64,000 nt of DNA from Adineta steineri (taxonomy: Eukaryota; Rotifera; Eurotatoria; Adinetida; Adinetidae), in NCBI GenBank assembly GCA_905250115.1, contig CAJNOI010000003.1, forward strand, positions 1,304,523 through 1,368,522, in the 5' to 3' direction. Shown in pieces: positions 25,401 to 39,100 of the stretch (within the stretch, counting starts at the first letter, position 1; each line of letters starts with the position of its first letter). Under the pieces are notes generated by a model that saw nothing but the letters and a program-made list of their open reading frames with translations, did not search any database and had not been told where the DNA came from. Both the position numbers and the translations under genes were made by a program.

Positions 25401-28400
25401 TATTAAATAAAATTTGGTTTGATTGTTTAAAATCAACACTTAAAACAATTGACACAACAATAATAAATGTTGATATTATTGAAATGCCATTATTTTTTAA
25501 TTTACATTTACCATGTGCAAAAACTGAATATGAAACAATACGTTTAATTCGTCAAACAATTTCACAACGTCGTGATGATAATAATATGAATGAAGAAGAT
25601 TTAATTCATTTTGCTATTAAACAATTACGTACAAAAAGTATATATGGTTCAAATATTGATACAATTTTAGATGATAATAATTTATTTCAATATTATTATT
25701 ATGATCAATTAATACTTGCACAAGATGAAGCAAAAATTTATCAATTATCTTCACCATTTATTCAATGTTTAATTATGTCAAACTCAATACGATCTATAAA
25801 TGATCGATTAAAACATTTACTTATAGATTATAATGAACTATTTGATATATTAAGATTATTTGAAATTAGTACAAAATTAATTAATGAAAATGATTTTCTT
25901 AATAAATTATTTCATCAACAATTTCTTATATTAAATAATAATGATTCAACATTAATTAAAAATGATAGTACATTTTATAAACTTGTTTTAACAAATGAAG
26001 ATTTTTACTTAATTTCACCAAAATCAGAAGTATCTACTGATGATATATTTTCATGCGAAGGTGATCCATTTATTGAAGTTAGTTTAATGAATTTAATTGA
26101 ACTTCTTGTTTCTCAATCTGTTATTGATCATGTTGATAATATTGAACAATTAACAGTAACATATAGTCTTGTTGCTCAAAGTATACTTAACTTACGAAAT
26201 TATTCAGTTAATAATCTTGAAAAATTACGTTCATTTATAAGTCTTATTCGTTGTATAACAACGCTTATATCAACTAATAAAGCATTGGATGTATTTAAAC
26301 AAGCATGCTGTGATGCTTCATTTAATGCAACATTTGAAAAATGTGATGATATACATAGCTTTATCAATCGTTTACAAGAAATTATAAGTGAAAATGAACC
26401 AAATACAAATGAAATAGTTATTCAACGAACATTACTAAAACTTGAAAGTGAATTTTTAAAAAATTGGCTTGTTGATCATGGTGATGAATATTTAAATATA
26501 ATTACACTAATGAGTAAATCTGATAATAATCTTTGGCAATATTCAGCTAAAATTTTTACTTATATCGATCGAAAACTTCAATTATTACCAATGATTAAAG
26601 ATTTTAATGGACAATTACCATCAATTGAAGATTATCTAGAACTTAATGAAAATTTACAAGAATTAACAAATCAATATCAACAATTCGATGAACATTTACG
26701 ACAATTAAATGATTCGTCAAGAAAAATTGAACATATTATGGTAACTCGTATTCATATGCATCTTATTTTAACTATGAATAATAAAGAAATTATTGAAGAT
26801 ATTCTTGAAAAACATTTTGTTCAATTTGAAGAAAATCTACGTGAAATACAAAATACACAAAAAAATTATGGTACAACATTAATTAGTTTAATTTCATGGT
26901 TAAAATATTATTCACAACTTTATGCTTATATACTTATTAATGATAGTCATCATACAATATTAGAAGATATTGATAAATTACTTACACGTGATGATTTTCT
27001 ATTTTGTTCAACAATTAAATTGTTTATTATTAAACAATTATGTCAAATGTCAAATATTACATTAGATAATTTACGTGATATTATTTTTAATCGAAATGTT
27101 ACTTGGATGAAACCAATGCTTGCATTATTTAGTGGTCAAAAAACACAAGAAGCTCGAAAATTACTTATTTTACCAACACCTTTATTTGAATGTCGTGAAG
27201 AATTTCTTCGAGTTGATAATATTCTTACACATAATGTTGATATAAAGAAAATTCGAGAATTAATTACTCAATGTAAAACAAATCAAAATACATTTTATTG
27301 TTTTATTATTTGGTTTATTCATTATTATACACAATTTTATATCAATGAAAATGCTCCAGTAAATAGTTATTATCAACAATTAATTGAAAAAGATCTTAGT
27401 AAAGAAATCATTGATTGTTTTGAACGTATTGGATATAAATTACTTGTTTTCTTATGTACAAATTTTAATAATTTAACTTATTTTCGTTTACATTCAACTA
27501 TGACAAATGATGATGTTCATCAACGTTTAGTTGTATTGAATATTATTGCTTTATTACTTTCATTAAAAACTTCACAATATACATCTCATCTAAGTAGTCT
27601 TCTATTTGATGGAAATTTGAAGATGCCAGAAAATTATACCGAACATCTACAATCATCAGTTTGTTTACCTGGACTTTTATCAAGTAGTCCAATTATTACA
27701 CAAATGATTGATGTACGTACAACTGTAAAAGAACGTTTAGATCAAGGTCAAATACATGAACCAGGAAAATTTGTTTATCGTTGTTCAGAAGATTGTTTAT
27801 GGATGTATTTTTTTATTAATTGTGGTGTACCTGTTGATCATAGTCAATGTCCATTATGTAGAAGGGATATTGGTGCAGCACAATATGGTATTCTTATTGA
27901 ACGTAATCCTCCTCAAATTCGCCTAACTATCGACGAAGGTTTTCAATTTATTAATAATCATATTGAACAATATAATAAAATTCCTCGATATGGTTATCAT
28001 AATTTAACACCAGCTATTCAAAGTAATCAAAATGAAAAACCTGATCATTTAAATCGATCAATTTCATATCGTTTTATGCATATGATAACACATGCAACAT
28101 TACTTTTTCTCGATGAATTATCTCTTTTAACAAATTTCGGACTCGTAAATCCTTTACATTTTAAAGAACATTTTGAAAAAGATTATTCACTTTTACATCA
28201 ACAAACAACCGATAATGAACAATGTTATATATGGTTATATAAATTAATCAATCATATGTTAAATAAAGATTTTGTACTTAGAGGTTTTATGAACACAAAC
28301 GACAAAGTTATACAATTAGAAAAAGTTCTTGAAGAAAAACTTATTTTTAATCATATTGATTCTATTGCTAATGAAATAAATCAATATAAAATTGCATATG

Positions 28401-30148
28401 CTGAATATATTCGAGAGCAAAATACTGAAACAATATTTATTGATTTTATTGATGAAATATTTCAAGATGAAACGAAATATCCGTTATTAAATTTTTTTAA
28501 TATTACAAATATTTATACATCAAATCCTATTAATGAATTTCGTATAAGACTTCAAACAATACCTTATGGTGATACAACTTATCCCGTAACAACATTTCTT
28601 ATGAAACGATTAAATGATTATACGAATATTCAATATCTTTATTCTATTGTTCAATTTACAAATTATCTTATTGAAAAATTTAATCATCGTATTAAACGTA
28701 ATGATGCAGCAGAAACATCAATTTCATATTATTTAACACATGGTTCAGATTGTGAAATCATATCTCAACTCTATCAAGAATTTCTTCATGCTTGGTATAA
28801 ACTTAATTTTGATGAAGTACGTTATGGTTGTCAAACAGCAAAATTTGAATTATCATCATCATCTGAAGAAGATTTTGCTACGAATACAAAAATTGCTATG
28901 GTATTATTAAATACAACAAAAGATGATAGTAGTATATTATTAGCCGGATGTTTACGAACCATAGGTGAATTACAAAATGAAATCGTTCATTTCTTTCATA
29001 ATAGAATAATAAATGATGCTGAAACTAGTCGTTATCGAGAAAACGTCATACCAATTCAATCGATTCGACCTGAACATATTCTTCATCTTGATGAAAATAT
29101 AATAAGTAGAAAATTAATAACTGATGGATTTACAATAAATTATCATTATGGTAAAAGTAAAGATATTATTTATGATTATGAAGAAATTGAGTTGACTTTA
29201 AGAAATATGATTGGTTGTTTACCATTAATCGATACGGAAAAATTACGTTTTCTTAATTATCAATTTGAACTTTATAGTGAAAATACATCGTTAATAAATG
29301 ATGTTCGTGCACGTATAAAACAAGAATTTTTAAAAGAAAATGAGAGAATAAAATTAAAAAACTTAATTAATGGTATGCAAAATGATGATATGCTTCATTA
29401 TTTTGGTTCTCTTGATTATGTATTTACATATTTACGTAATATTGATGATGAAATAACAAATGAAGCAATAACAATACAATTATTTGTTGAAAAATATATA
29501 CGTTCAAGTGCTTGTCTTAATGATAATGTTCTTCAACGTCCACCATTTGCAACAATTCATCTTAAATATATTATTGATCTATATGAATTAATTGAAGAAA
29601 GTGTATTTGATCAAGTTCTACGTCATTATATAAAACAAAATTTAACTGAAGAATCATTTTCAATTGATCAACGAAAAACTTTAACTAAACAATTTAGTGA
29701 TATGACATATAGAAAGCCAAATATTTCAATTTCACTTCAAAATATTCATGTATGGATTGGTATACTAAAACGTTTAATGGTACGTGTTTTATCCAATGTT
29801 AATGTTAGTCTTGATGTTCCTATACAAATTTATCTTGAACGAACTGATCTATGGACTGGTAATATAACCGAAGCTGATATACAAACATTTGAAGTTCATG
29901 ATGAAATACTCTTACAACATACTTATGTTATTTTGAAAGGTTTAGAAAATGAACAAGATAAATCCTTATCAACTAATGATAAATGTACAAATATTGAACA
30001 ACCAACAATACTTAAAAATGTATTGCAAACTTCTGATTCACAATTATTAAAAGCAAAGACATGGCATAATGATAGTATTAGTAATGCAACTACGATGACA
30101 AGAGTTATTAAAAGTGAGAAAAATACTGGAAAGAAGATGCGTGTCTAA
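16406..30148 (+). CDS. RNF213: RNF213/mysterin-like giant AAA+ protein
   Basis: RNF213 family proteins are dynein-like AAA+ ATPases fused to a ubiquitin-ligase module, acting on lipid droplets and intracellular pathogens. Six exons join in frame (16406-16838, 16892-17623, 17677-18198, 18419-19195, 19250-21812 and 21966-30148) to about 4,400 residues plus an unknown number lost in the gap; human RNF213 is about 5,200. The first active AAA unit has Walker A GETGCGKTA, created by the last splice, and Walker B WVFLDEFNTTP. The second has GKPGCSKTS and VIVFDEIGLAELSP. Both match AAA3/AAA4 of RNF213. At 27761-27885 lies an RZ-type zinc finger (YRCSEDC, then CGVPV, then CPLC and DIGA). I found no RING-pattern Cys/His cluster upstream of it. 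A Cys-rich knuckle (CLKC, then CCYKC) sits at 21575-21640. Confidence 0.9.
19327..19426. other. assembly gap (100 N)
   Basis: The gap is inside exon 5 of the RNF213-like gene. The frame before it (SLLYD) and the frame after it (MKNITFTF) do not agree modulo 3 across exactly 100 bases, so the N run is a placeholder of unknown true length. Confidence 0.97.
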
Positions 30149-30200
30149 TTTTTTTTATATATTTTATTGTATTTTTTTTTGTTTTGTTATTATTTTGAAA

Positions 30201-30206
30201 AATAAA
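30201..30206 (+). terminator. polyadenylation signal, RNF213-like gene
   Basis: AATAAA lies about 50 bp after the stop codon, in the 149-bp spacer to the convergent FRRS1-like gene. Confidence 0.5.
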
Positions 30207-30297
30207 CAAGAAGAAAGAAAACTTATACTATAACATTCTCAATATGTGAGAACAAATTAATCACGAAGAAAATTCTTAGGTTATTTATTTATCACAA

Positions 30298-32640
30298 TTA
30301 AAGAATAAGTGTAGTTAACATAATTGAAAGTATAGCAGCAACAAGGATATGTATAGCAAGTAGAACATTTTTTAGTTTTTCTTCAAATGATGTTTCTTGT
30401 TCATTAGTAAGACGCACTGATGTTGTTTTTGGTGTCATTGAATTTTCTACTAGATCTGCAATTGTTGTATTTGACGAATTAAGATTTGTATAACCTGATT
30501 CATTGTTTTTCTTTCGATAATAAGATTGAATAATTTGAAATATAGTAAAGATGAATACAATCCAACCTAACCATATTATTAAAATAATTCGACCTCGATT
30601 ATCTTTAAATATAGGAAAATAAGTAGCAAGAAAAAGTGTTGCATTCGAGAGTATTAATGATGAAAAACCAACAAATGTATGTATAAAATTAAATATAAAA
30701 CGATAACGACTATCTGGTTCACAACGAAATAATGCAATAAAAGGTTGGAAGAATGCTAAACCTATCATAATTACACCTGTAATAGAATGAGCAAAAGCTC
30801 GTGTTAGACCTAGATCAATCCATAAGCCTTGACGGAAGACGAAAATAAATAGAAAACCAAGCACGGTAAGAATTGTAGCAATACTCATAAGAAATCGATG
30901 AGCAGCAAACCATGCTGCTTTACCACAAATTAAAGTATGTAACCAAGCATTTTTAAAATAACGTGAAATAAGTACACCTGTTGAAACAATTAATATCCAT
31001 GTAAAAATCATAATAATTCCATGAGCTCGTGCAAAAGTTAAATCCACAGCAACATTAGGTATTTTATAAAGAATAGTTTCCTTTTCATTTAACTGAACAA
31101 AACCAGATTGAGTTGTACGTGAATCTTTAGCATGTCGTATTGGATCATCTAAGATAGACATTGATTAATTATTAAATTTTGTATCAATAGAAAAATGACT
31201 TACGATATTCATCTAGGAATCCAACTGCGAATATAGGATAATATTTATTTGATTGAGAAAGTGGTTTTACTTCTTGAAGTTGTCCTGATGTTTGGCTTGT
31301 AAAATTGGATAAACTGAACCGGCATATTACAATACCTTCGTTGAATTCTTGTTTGCCCGGTGTAAGTACACCACCGTCTTCTGATCCAGCAGGTTCAGGT
31401 TCTTCATGTTTATTAGGATTTACATAACGATTTATAACAATTGTATCATCAGCATATCGTTTACACATAAATACATGAGTTCCACCCTACAAAAGAGAAT
31501 TTATTCGATGTATACATACAAATATTTAAACTATTTGATATTATCTATTATATAGTATTTAGCAAATAAACCCACTGAAAATTTATTATTGATGTTAAAT
31601 TTAAAAAAGAACTTCTCGTAAAATATAAGAATTATTTTTTCTTAATTACCATAGAACGATTTATATTAAGACCTATAGCAGCCCATTGTGATGGTTTCAA
31701 ATTTTTAATAGTCATAAGAACATTTGTAACATTGATTCCACTAGTGAATGTCCATGTTACATTAATAGCAACTTCAGCCGTAGGTGAAGCAGTTATCGTT
31801 GTGTTCTGGGAACGCGAAGTAGTAGTTATGGTTGTTGTTGGTTGTGTAGTAGTATTAGTAGTAATTGTCGGAGGTGTATTTGATGTAGAATCATTTTCAT
31901 CAATAAATGATGAATTATTCGGCACCTATAAGAAATCAATTTTGTATTGATATATGTTTGTTGCCATTCGAGTAATAAATGCTATATCTGACTTATATTT
32001 TTTTTGTAACAAATAGAATTTGAAAATAATAGTTTTAAAGCTGATTATTTACTTACTCGTGGAGTTAAAGTAATATCATAGCAGTTAATATAAATTGTTT
32101 TTTCATTCTCAATAATTATTGCTCTAAATAAAATCATATATATAGGTATATAAAATTTAATATAAGATTTTATACTTGATTCTAACATTTCCAACAACTC
32201 TAGGTGAAGCTTGCCAAATTGCATCAATATTTGTTTTTCCTATTTCAGAATAATAAGCAACACCATCACAAATATTACTTTCAGCTAATTCATCAGTTGT
32301 TTTCCAACTACCAACATTGAGATGCTTTTCATCTTGAGCTAATAAATGAATACCGATGAATTTTGTATCTGATATTGTACTATTAACTTTAACTATAAAT
32401 AAGACGAAGAACCATACATCATTTCAGTATTTATTATATAAACTCACTGTGAATAGGTTCATCAACTGTATAACTAAGTGTCGATGAGGTAATAGAAAAT
32501 TTCGATGAACAAGTTGCTGGATCTGCTTTATATAATTGAAGTATTATTTCATTACAGATATTAGAAGAGGTTTTTTCCGGGAGGCTTTTTCCCTCATAAA
32601 ATAATGAGAATATAATCGAAAATATGATGACAATTTTCAT
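30298..32640 (-). CDS. FRRS1-like reelin/DOMON/cytochrome b561 reductase
   Basis: Ferric-chelate reductase 1 family proteins pass electrons from cytosolic ascorbate through cytochrome b561 haems to extracellular iron. Exon 1 starts MKIVIIFSIIFSLFYEGKS, a signal peptide. Exons 1-3 encode a reelin-like domain (KFIGIHLLAQ, SPRVVGNVRIK). A Thr-rich linker is followed by a DOMON domain (AINVTWTFTSG; GGTHVFMCKRYADDTIVIN). The last exon is a six-helix b561 domain with the expected His residues (FARAHGIIMIF, WFAAHRFLM, FAHSITGV, FIHTFVGF). The final exon begins at DPIRHAKD; an upstream in-frame ATG (MSIL) is intronic. An acceptor (ATTTTTTAG) ends exactly at the start ATG. Confidence 0.85.
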
Positions 32641-34052
32641 CTAAAAAATAAAGTATATCTCTATTTGATTTTATCATACTGAATGATGATAATGATATAA
32701 AAGAAATGTAATCTTGTCGTACATATCATTTCTGTGATATATATATGCATGCCCTTCATTTTTTCACATTTGGTTTTGTTCACATAGATATTCTTCTTTC
32801 TTTCTTCTTCTTATGTAAAGAATGTTTATAAACCCTTTGAATTTCTTATATATTTTGTCCTGAAATATCTCAATCTTTTTTTTGATAACTACATTCTTTA
32901 TGAAACAATAGAAAATATAATAACTGTATTATGGGAATAGTTTTACAATAGATAAAAATTACGAAATACCTTGTTGTCTTCTCATTGTTTATACTTTAGA
33001 AAGAACCTACTTATAAGTGTGACATGCATTCTGAGATTACAGTTGTAAATATATACAAAATGAATCTATTATCTTTTTTATCAGTGTGCTTAGTCACGAT
33101 GATGATGTAGTCACTTAGACAATAAAACATGATAAGTTTAGACACACCGACATTACGAACGCAAGTACGCTTTTAAAAACTATGACTTTGTACTTTTTCT
33201 CAAAAATCTCAAAAAGTACAAGTAGCTATTGTCATAACCTGAAAAATGTATATGATTGAGTAAGAATCATGTTTTATAGCTTTTTATAAATGAAAGGTTT
33301 ATTCTTTGTCTTTCTTTTTTATATTCCTTCATGCTAATATTAGTTTTCACTCGTTTATTAAGTCATTTCTTATTCAAAATCGATAACTTCTGCTGATAAC
33401 CTTCGACTTCTTATTGGCTACCGGAATGACCATTTGAAATATAAATGTCAGGAGTAACGAATATTACTTTTCCCAATAGATTTCAAAAACTATCTATTAT
33501 AATACATAATTGATTTTATATCTTAGTTTGATCTAAACCTAATATAACTAATCAAGTCTATTATAGATTTATATAGTTTCTAATGATTTTTATTATTTTA
33601 ACAATGACAAGAATTTTTATTAATGATAATATTCTAGAAAATGTTATTAGGAAAAATATGAGGAAATTCTCAAAAACTACTCCTTTAGTGAATAAAGACG
33701 AATCATTTGTTTGTATCCTTGTATTTGTTAATTATAGAAACGAGTTATTGTTTAACAACGATTGGATCTTTTTTGATATCACTAATCGATAGAGGCAGAC
33801 ATAGAAGGCTAATGTCATTCTTTTCATCATCTTAGTTACAATAATTATAAAAAAATACGATAAGAAGTAAAATTTCATATGAAATAAAATCAGATCAAAA
33901 TTTTTTTTATATGAGACGTTTTTATTCAGGAAGTTATACATCTTTACCCAACCGAAACATCAAGTCTAAAAACATTTTTCTTTTTGTCATATCTAGAAAT
34001 CTTTCAATAAAGATCTATGGCAAAGTAAAAAATAAAATAGAATATTTATTTC
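32641..34052. other. intergenic, FRRS1-like to nicotinic receptor
   Basis: This is AT-rich spacer with no supported gene. The small open frames at 33583-33941 have no domain and no splice context. Confidence 0.5.
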
Positions 34053-36195
34053 TTAATCCCGTGTAATATTTAATTCACGATAATTCGGTGCTTGTGGAAT
34101 AAATTTAAGTAATGGTGCTAAAATAAGTGTTCCTATAGTTAATGAACTTGTTAAAAAAATATATAGAATAAATAGACAACGATCAAGAACTAATGCAACA
34201 TTTTGCCAATCACGTACAATAATATCTTCTTCATGTGTTTCAGTTGGACGTAAAATAAGACGATTAAGTTCTGTAAGAAGACGTTGACATTCACCTAAAG
34301 ATTGTGGTGATGTTTGAAGATTTGATACTGATGATGAATCGGAATATAAATTATTTTCATTTATTGTTGTTGATTGAAATGTATGCGATGATTGTTGTTG
34401 ACTACTTGCTAATAGATCACTTTCATTTAAAAAAATTGCATTATATATTGTTGTTGTACGACGTGGAATTTTAACGGAGGATTGTAGAGGATCTTTTTGA
34501 TTATCTGATTTTGATCCACGATGTAATTTAACACATAAAAAAGGTGCAAGATAATAAAATATTATACGACGTAATCGTGTTGGAACTGGTTTTAACGATG
34601 AACCGTATAAATGAACATTAAGTACAATAACAGCTAATAAAACTGATAGACTAGTTAAACCCATAACTAATGTAAAATAAATACCTAGAATAACAAAAAA
34701 TAAAAGTCTCATTTCTTTTTATCAAAAAATATATATTTACTAATTAATGGAATATATTCACTTGTTGCTGGCATTGATTCAGCAATTAATAACATAAAAA
34801 CTGAAAAAGCAAGAAGAACTGTTAAACCTAATGAGACTTTTTCACCTGATTCAGTTGGTAAATAAAATGTTAAACATGTTAATATTGAAAGCATAATACA
34901 AGGTATAATAACATTATACGTATAATATAATGTTCGACGTCGAATATGGAAATAAAATTTTAAATCAAAATATGATTCATCACAACATGGATATGTTAAT
35001 CTTGATAAAACAGTCCATGACGATAATAATTTCCATTCACCTATTATATTTAAAAATTGGAAGAAAATATTCTTTTAATTATAAAATAACCTCGTATATC
35101 ACATGTCAATGGGCGTTACTAAGATGTAAATCGTCAAAAAAAAAAGAATAATTTCTAGTTTTTCTTATTAATTAACTGACAATGTTGCCTGACATGACTT
35201 TGCCCTCATAGCTTGTTCTTAAAAACTATTTATAGAATATTCGGAGACACAACTAGGTTAGTAAATCAAAATAGGAACCTATTTAAACATTATACATAGT
35301 TGTACAATAAAAATCTGATTTACCATTATCAACATAATTTAACATGTCAACATTTTCTGAACGATTTGTTAAGATAACTTGAGTAGAATCATATGTCCAT
35401 GAACCAAATTTCAAAAAACATAATTGATCATCAAATGGAAACCTGTTGTTTTGTTTTAAAATAAAATAAAAGTTTAGTTTTTTTCTCTATAAAAATAAGA
35501 CTTTACCAAGTTATACCAATTTTACAAGTGGATCGAAATTTAACAATAGGCGGCCAAAATACAGTTCCATCATAACTAATCATAGCTAATGATTGCATAT
35601 ATCCTTGGGTATAATCATCAGCTGAATTATATAAAACAATATCAGGTAACCAAAGATAACGACAAGGTATACGTATTTTTTTCAAACCACCAAATTCTGA
35701 AGGAGTCCATTTAAGAAATTCATCATTCCATTCCTTTTATTGCAAAAAAAGATTATAATTTAAAATATTTGAAATATAATCTTACTTGATCAAGCCAAAT
35801 ATTCGTAGTCATGATTTGATTACGTTCATCCTAGATATATAAATGGAAAATATGATATTACAGTTTCTATTGTTTCTTACAATATCCATAATTTGTGTTA
35901 AAGTTATGCCTAATTTAACAACTACGGCATCAGATGCTTTTTTTGTCGGCCTAGTTGCTTTTTCATATCCATTCATAAGTGTATAAAACAGACGTTGTTC
36001 ATCGGGCATATTAGCGGTAATCTGACGTCTTCCACCGATCAATAATGATGATGATCGAGGTGGAGCTGTGATTGTTACAGCATCAACTGAATTACATTTC
36101 CGACAACGTGTAAATGAATATAAAACACTAACAAATATTAAATTTAAAATCGATGGATCATTATATCCATGAAAAACCAATTTTACAGGATACAT
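34053..36195 (-). CDS. nicotinic acetylcholine receptor alpha-type subunit
   Basis: This is a pentameric Cys-loop ligand-gated cation channel subunit. The exons encode, in order: an N-terminal hydrophobic segment (LNLIFVSVLYSF); the ligand-binding domain with TTNIWLDQ joined to EWNDEFLKW; WLPDIVLYNSADD; and the Cys-loop CKIGITWFPFDDQLC (13 residues between cysteines). The vicinal cysteines TYPCCDESYFD of loop C mark an alpha subunit. M2 is GEKVSLGLTVLLAFSVFMLL followed by AESMPATSEYIPLIS, closely like alpha-7/alpha-9 types and with the Glu ring of a cation channel. M3 and a long cytoplasmic loop with Ser/Thr/Gln-rich stretches follow, then M4 near the C-terminus. An intron splits PLIS from IYF before M3. 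The N-terminal start is uncertain because 16 polar residues precede the hydrophobic core. Confidence 0.93.
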
Positions 36196-39100
36196 AAAAT
36201 TAAATAATTGATAAATATCGTTTTTTTAATATCGTTCATAGTCTTTAGCAATAATTTCGTACAATTCAATAACATAAATAACGATCAGATTAATAATAAT
36301 TTTGAGAATTTACTTCAGTAAATGGTATAATCATTTATTAACACCCTAAAAAATGAATAGTTTTCAAATATGAAGATTGAGAATAGCGAGAAGAAAAAAA
36401 ACTGCTTTTATCTCGAATAGTTAGACCATGTTAATCAGCTTTCCCTTTTATTTCCAATAAATCGTTTGAGAAAAATAGCACGAATGAGAGATGCTTAAGT
36501 AGTCTATCGCTTAGTGCATTAACGGAACTACTTTATTGTTTAATCAGTCAAACAGTTACATGTATGTGGAACGAATGTTAATGTCCTGCGGGAACAACGT
36601 CTTTCGTTTCTTAGAAAAGAAAGCTTTGTTCTCATTCCTATACGACATATAAGAGTTATTACTCATTCTATATTGTTAATATATCAGTAACATATCCTGT
36701 ACTCTTCGAACTATTTTTATTTTGCGTTAATATGGCTACTTAAATATTCACTGTGAAATTCGCGAAAATATTGAAATGAGGTTTACCGAAATAGGCATGC
36801 TCTGACATACATGTTCATTACATTACTGATGTTAATGACACTAATATTAATCGAGAGCACTAACATTCTGATATTAACTCGTAGTGACACACTGAGATAC
36901 AACTTTGAAGTTGATTGAGAGCTCTAATGCACTAGTAATGATTACCAGTGACACATGCAGACATTGTCTGCGCCAGACTATTCATCTTTTTAATCCATTA
37001 GTTCTAATTATCAGCATGAAAATATAGAATAAATCTGCCTACACATAAAAAACAATTTATATCTGGTTTTGAACGGGCATTCAAATCTTTATGCCTAAAG
37101 TTTATACTCAATAAATCTCAATATAAATACGCTAGAAATTTAACAATCGTACTGTTACTATCACAAGGAATATGAGTATTAATGTCAGAAATGTTTAATG
37201 AACAAACCATGTTACACAGTACGACAAGATTTGAAATAGAAATAAAACTATTACGTACTCATATTTTAATACGTCTAAAGGTGAAAGAAGAAGTTTTACT
37301 AGAATGTCAACTCATTCTTGCAGAATAAAAGATATCCCTTAAAAAAAATTTCCATGAAAAGAAACTTTATTTCTTGATAATTATCAACCTTAAAAAGGAT
37401 AAACTACGCATCTTTTATATTAAGATATATCATTTACTCATCTAACTGGAAAATTGAGCATATTCTACAAAAACCAGAAGTCGGAAGAAATCGATCGTAC
37501 ATGACATAAACTTAATAAAGTACTACCTGATTAGTTTCGTTTTATTTCATCAAGATATTACATACGATATGAACACGCACAAGCTAACCAGGAGAAAAAT
37601 TGTTCTCCCAAGTGAGTATTAAAAAATATTTTCTTTTCTTTTCTCTTCTTCTCCTTCTTTCTTTTTACTTCATTTGTTATCTATATTACTATACTGAACA
37701 TTCTTTTTTATATTATAACTATTTTTTATCGTTCTTGTCAACTTACATTATATTTTGTATTTCGTAGTTGTCATAATATTTTCATAATCGATGAAAGAAG
37801 AAACAGAGAATCGTTTGTTGACAATTGATTAAATTAAAAGAGAAGAGGAAATACTTGATTGGCTAATCTAATTATTATTAGTTGTTAATATTCTACTTGG
37901 ATAAAGAAAAAATAATGCTAATATAGATGATCAAATCTTCGTTTATAGATAGAAATAGGATGACATTTCGAAAATATAAATTATCATTCAGATCACATAA
38001 TAAAAGAAACAATTAACGTATTTTGGAATGATTATGTGCTATATTATTGATGCTTCAATAGAAAAAAAAAAGAACTTTAATTTAATTATTAATCGGATTT
38101 ATCAAGTTTCTCTTAGTTATTTATTATGATAAAATGTAGATTCAAAATAACAAAAAGACTTTGGGTACATTTTCTAACAAGATGACTCATATACATATCG
38201 ATTGAAAATGTGAGCTGATATTTTTATTGAATTAGGATTATTTTTCATATCTATTTGTATCATTACTCTAAAATTATGATCCCGACATTATTTATTGATC
38301 AGAATCTATTGTAAACTTAAAATTTTAACTATCTTAATAAAATAGTTCGAATAAAAAATCTATCTTTCGACATTATTTCAGTTTTAACGAACTATAGGCA
38401 CATCAGATTCAGAGCTCTCAATTATTTTTGAGAGTGCTGGAGGCTAATAATTTTTCGCAAACAGTTATTTTTATCAAAGTTTTCAATCTGTACTCAAATA
38501 TAGTTTTTTATCAGGATTCACGCATGAATATATGCTTCTATTTGTGATCTCAGAAAATACTTTTTACACTTAAATTCTATCATACGATTGAACAGTGATG
38601 ATTGTATGATAGCACTTAAAAAAACTTAAGTGAATTTATTTATTCATCTTTACACTATCTGCTTAATTAGATTTGACAGTCAGCATACACTACCTACTAA
38701 ATTTGATAAATAGTCTACATTGTCTATATGACTCGACAGACAATCTATATTACGTACCGGATCAGACAGTCTCTATTATATACTAGATTTAGCTGATGTT
38801 TTGCGCTTTTTGACAGCTTTGCCAGAAGTCTGATCACCTCATTGAGTTACAACATTGTACACATTCGTCAGTATAAGCATATCTATATTCTGCTGAAATG
38901 ATTAAAGTCTGAACATATTATTTAAGAAGTATTAGACTTTATTTGCGTCTATACTTTTAAATGGATGATTATTATATAGTTATGTCTAAGAATAGATTCT
39001 ATCTATTGATATAATTCATTAACAAAACGATATTTTTATATTTTGTCAGTCAAGAAGATTTTTTCAAGGTTTTTTTTGCCATACAAACCATGTATTAAAT

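Noticed and set aside
31130..31161. MSILDDPIRH as the start of a stand-alone cytochrome b561 gene
   Set aside because: MSIL is encoded by the end of an intron. The acceptor TATCTTAG joins the DOMON exon to HDPIRHAKD in frame.
33583..33941. Two overlapping opposite-strand frames of about 69 codons
   Set aside because: Composition is typical of AT-rich spacer, with no domain, splice sites or homologous pattern.
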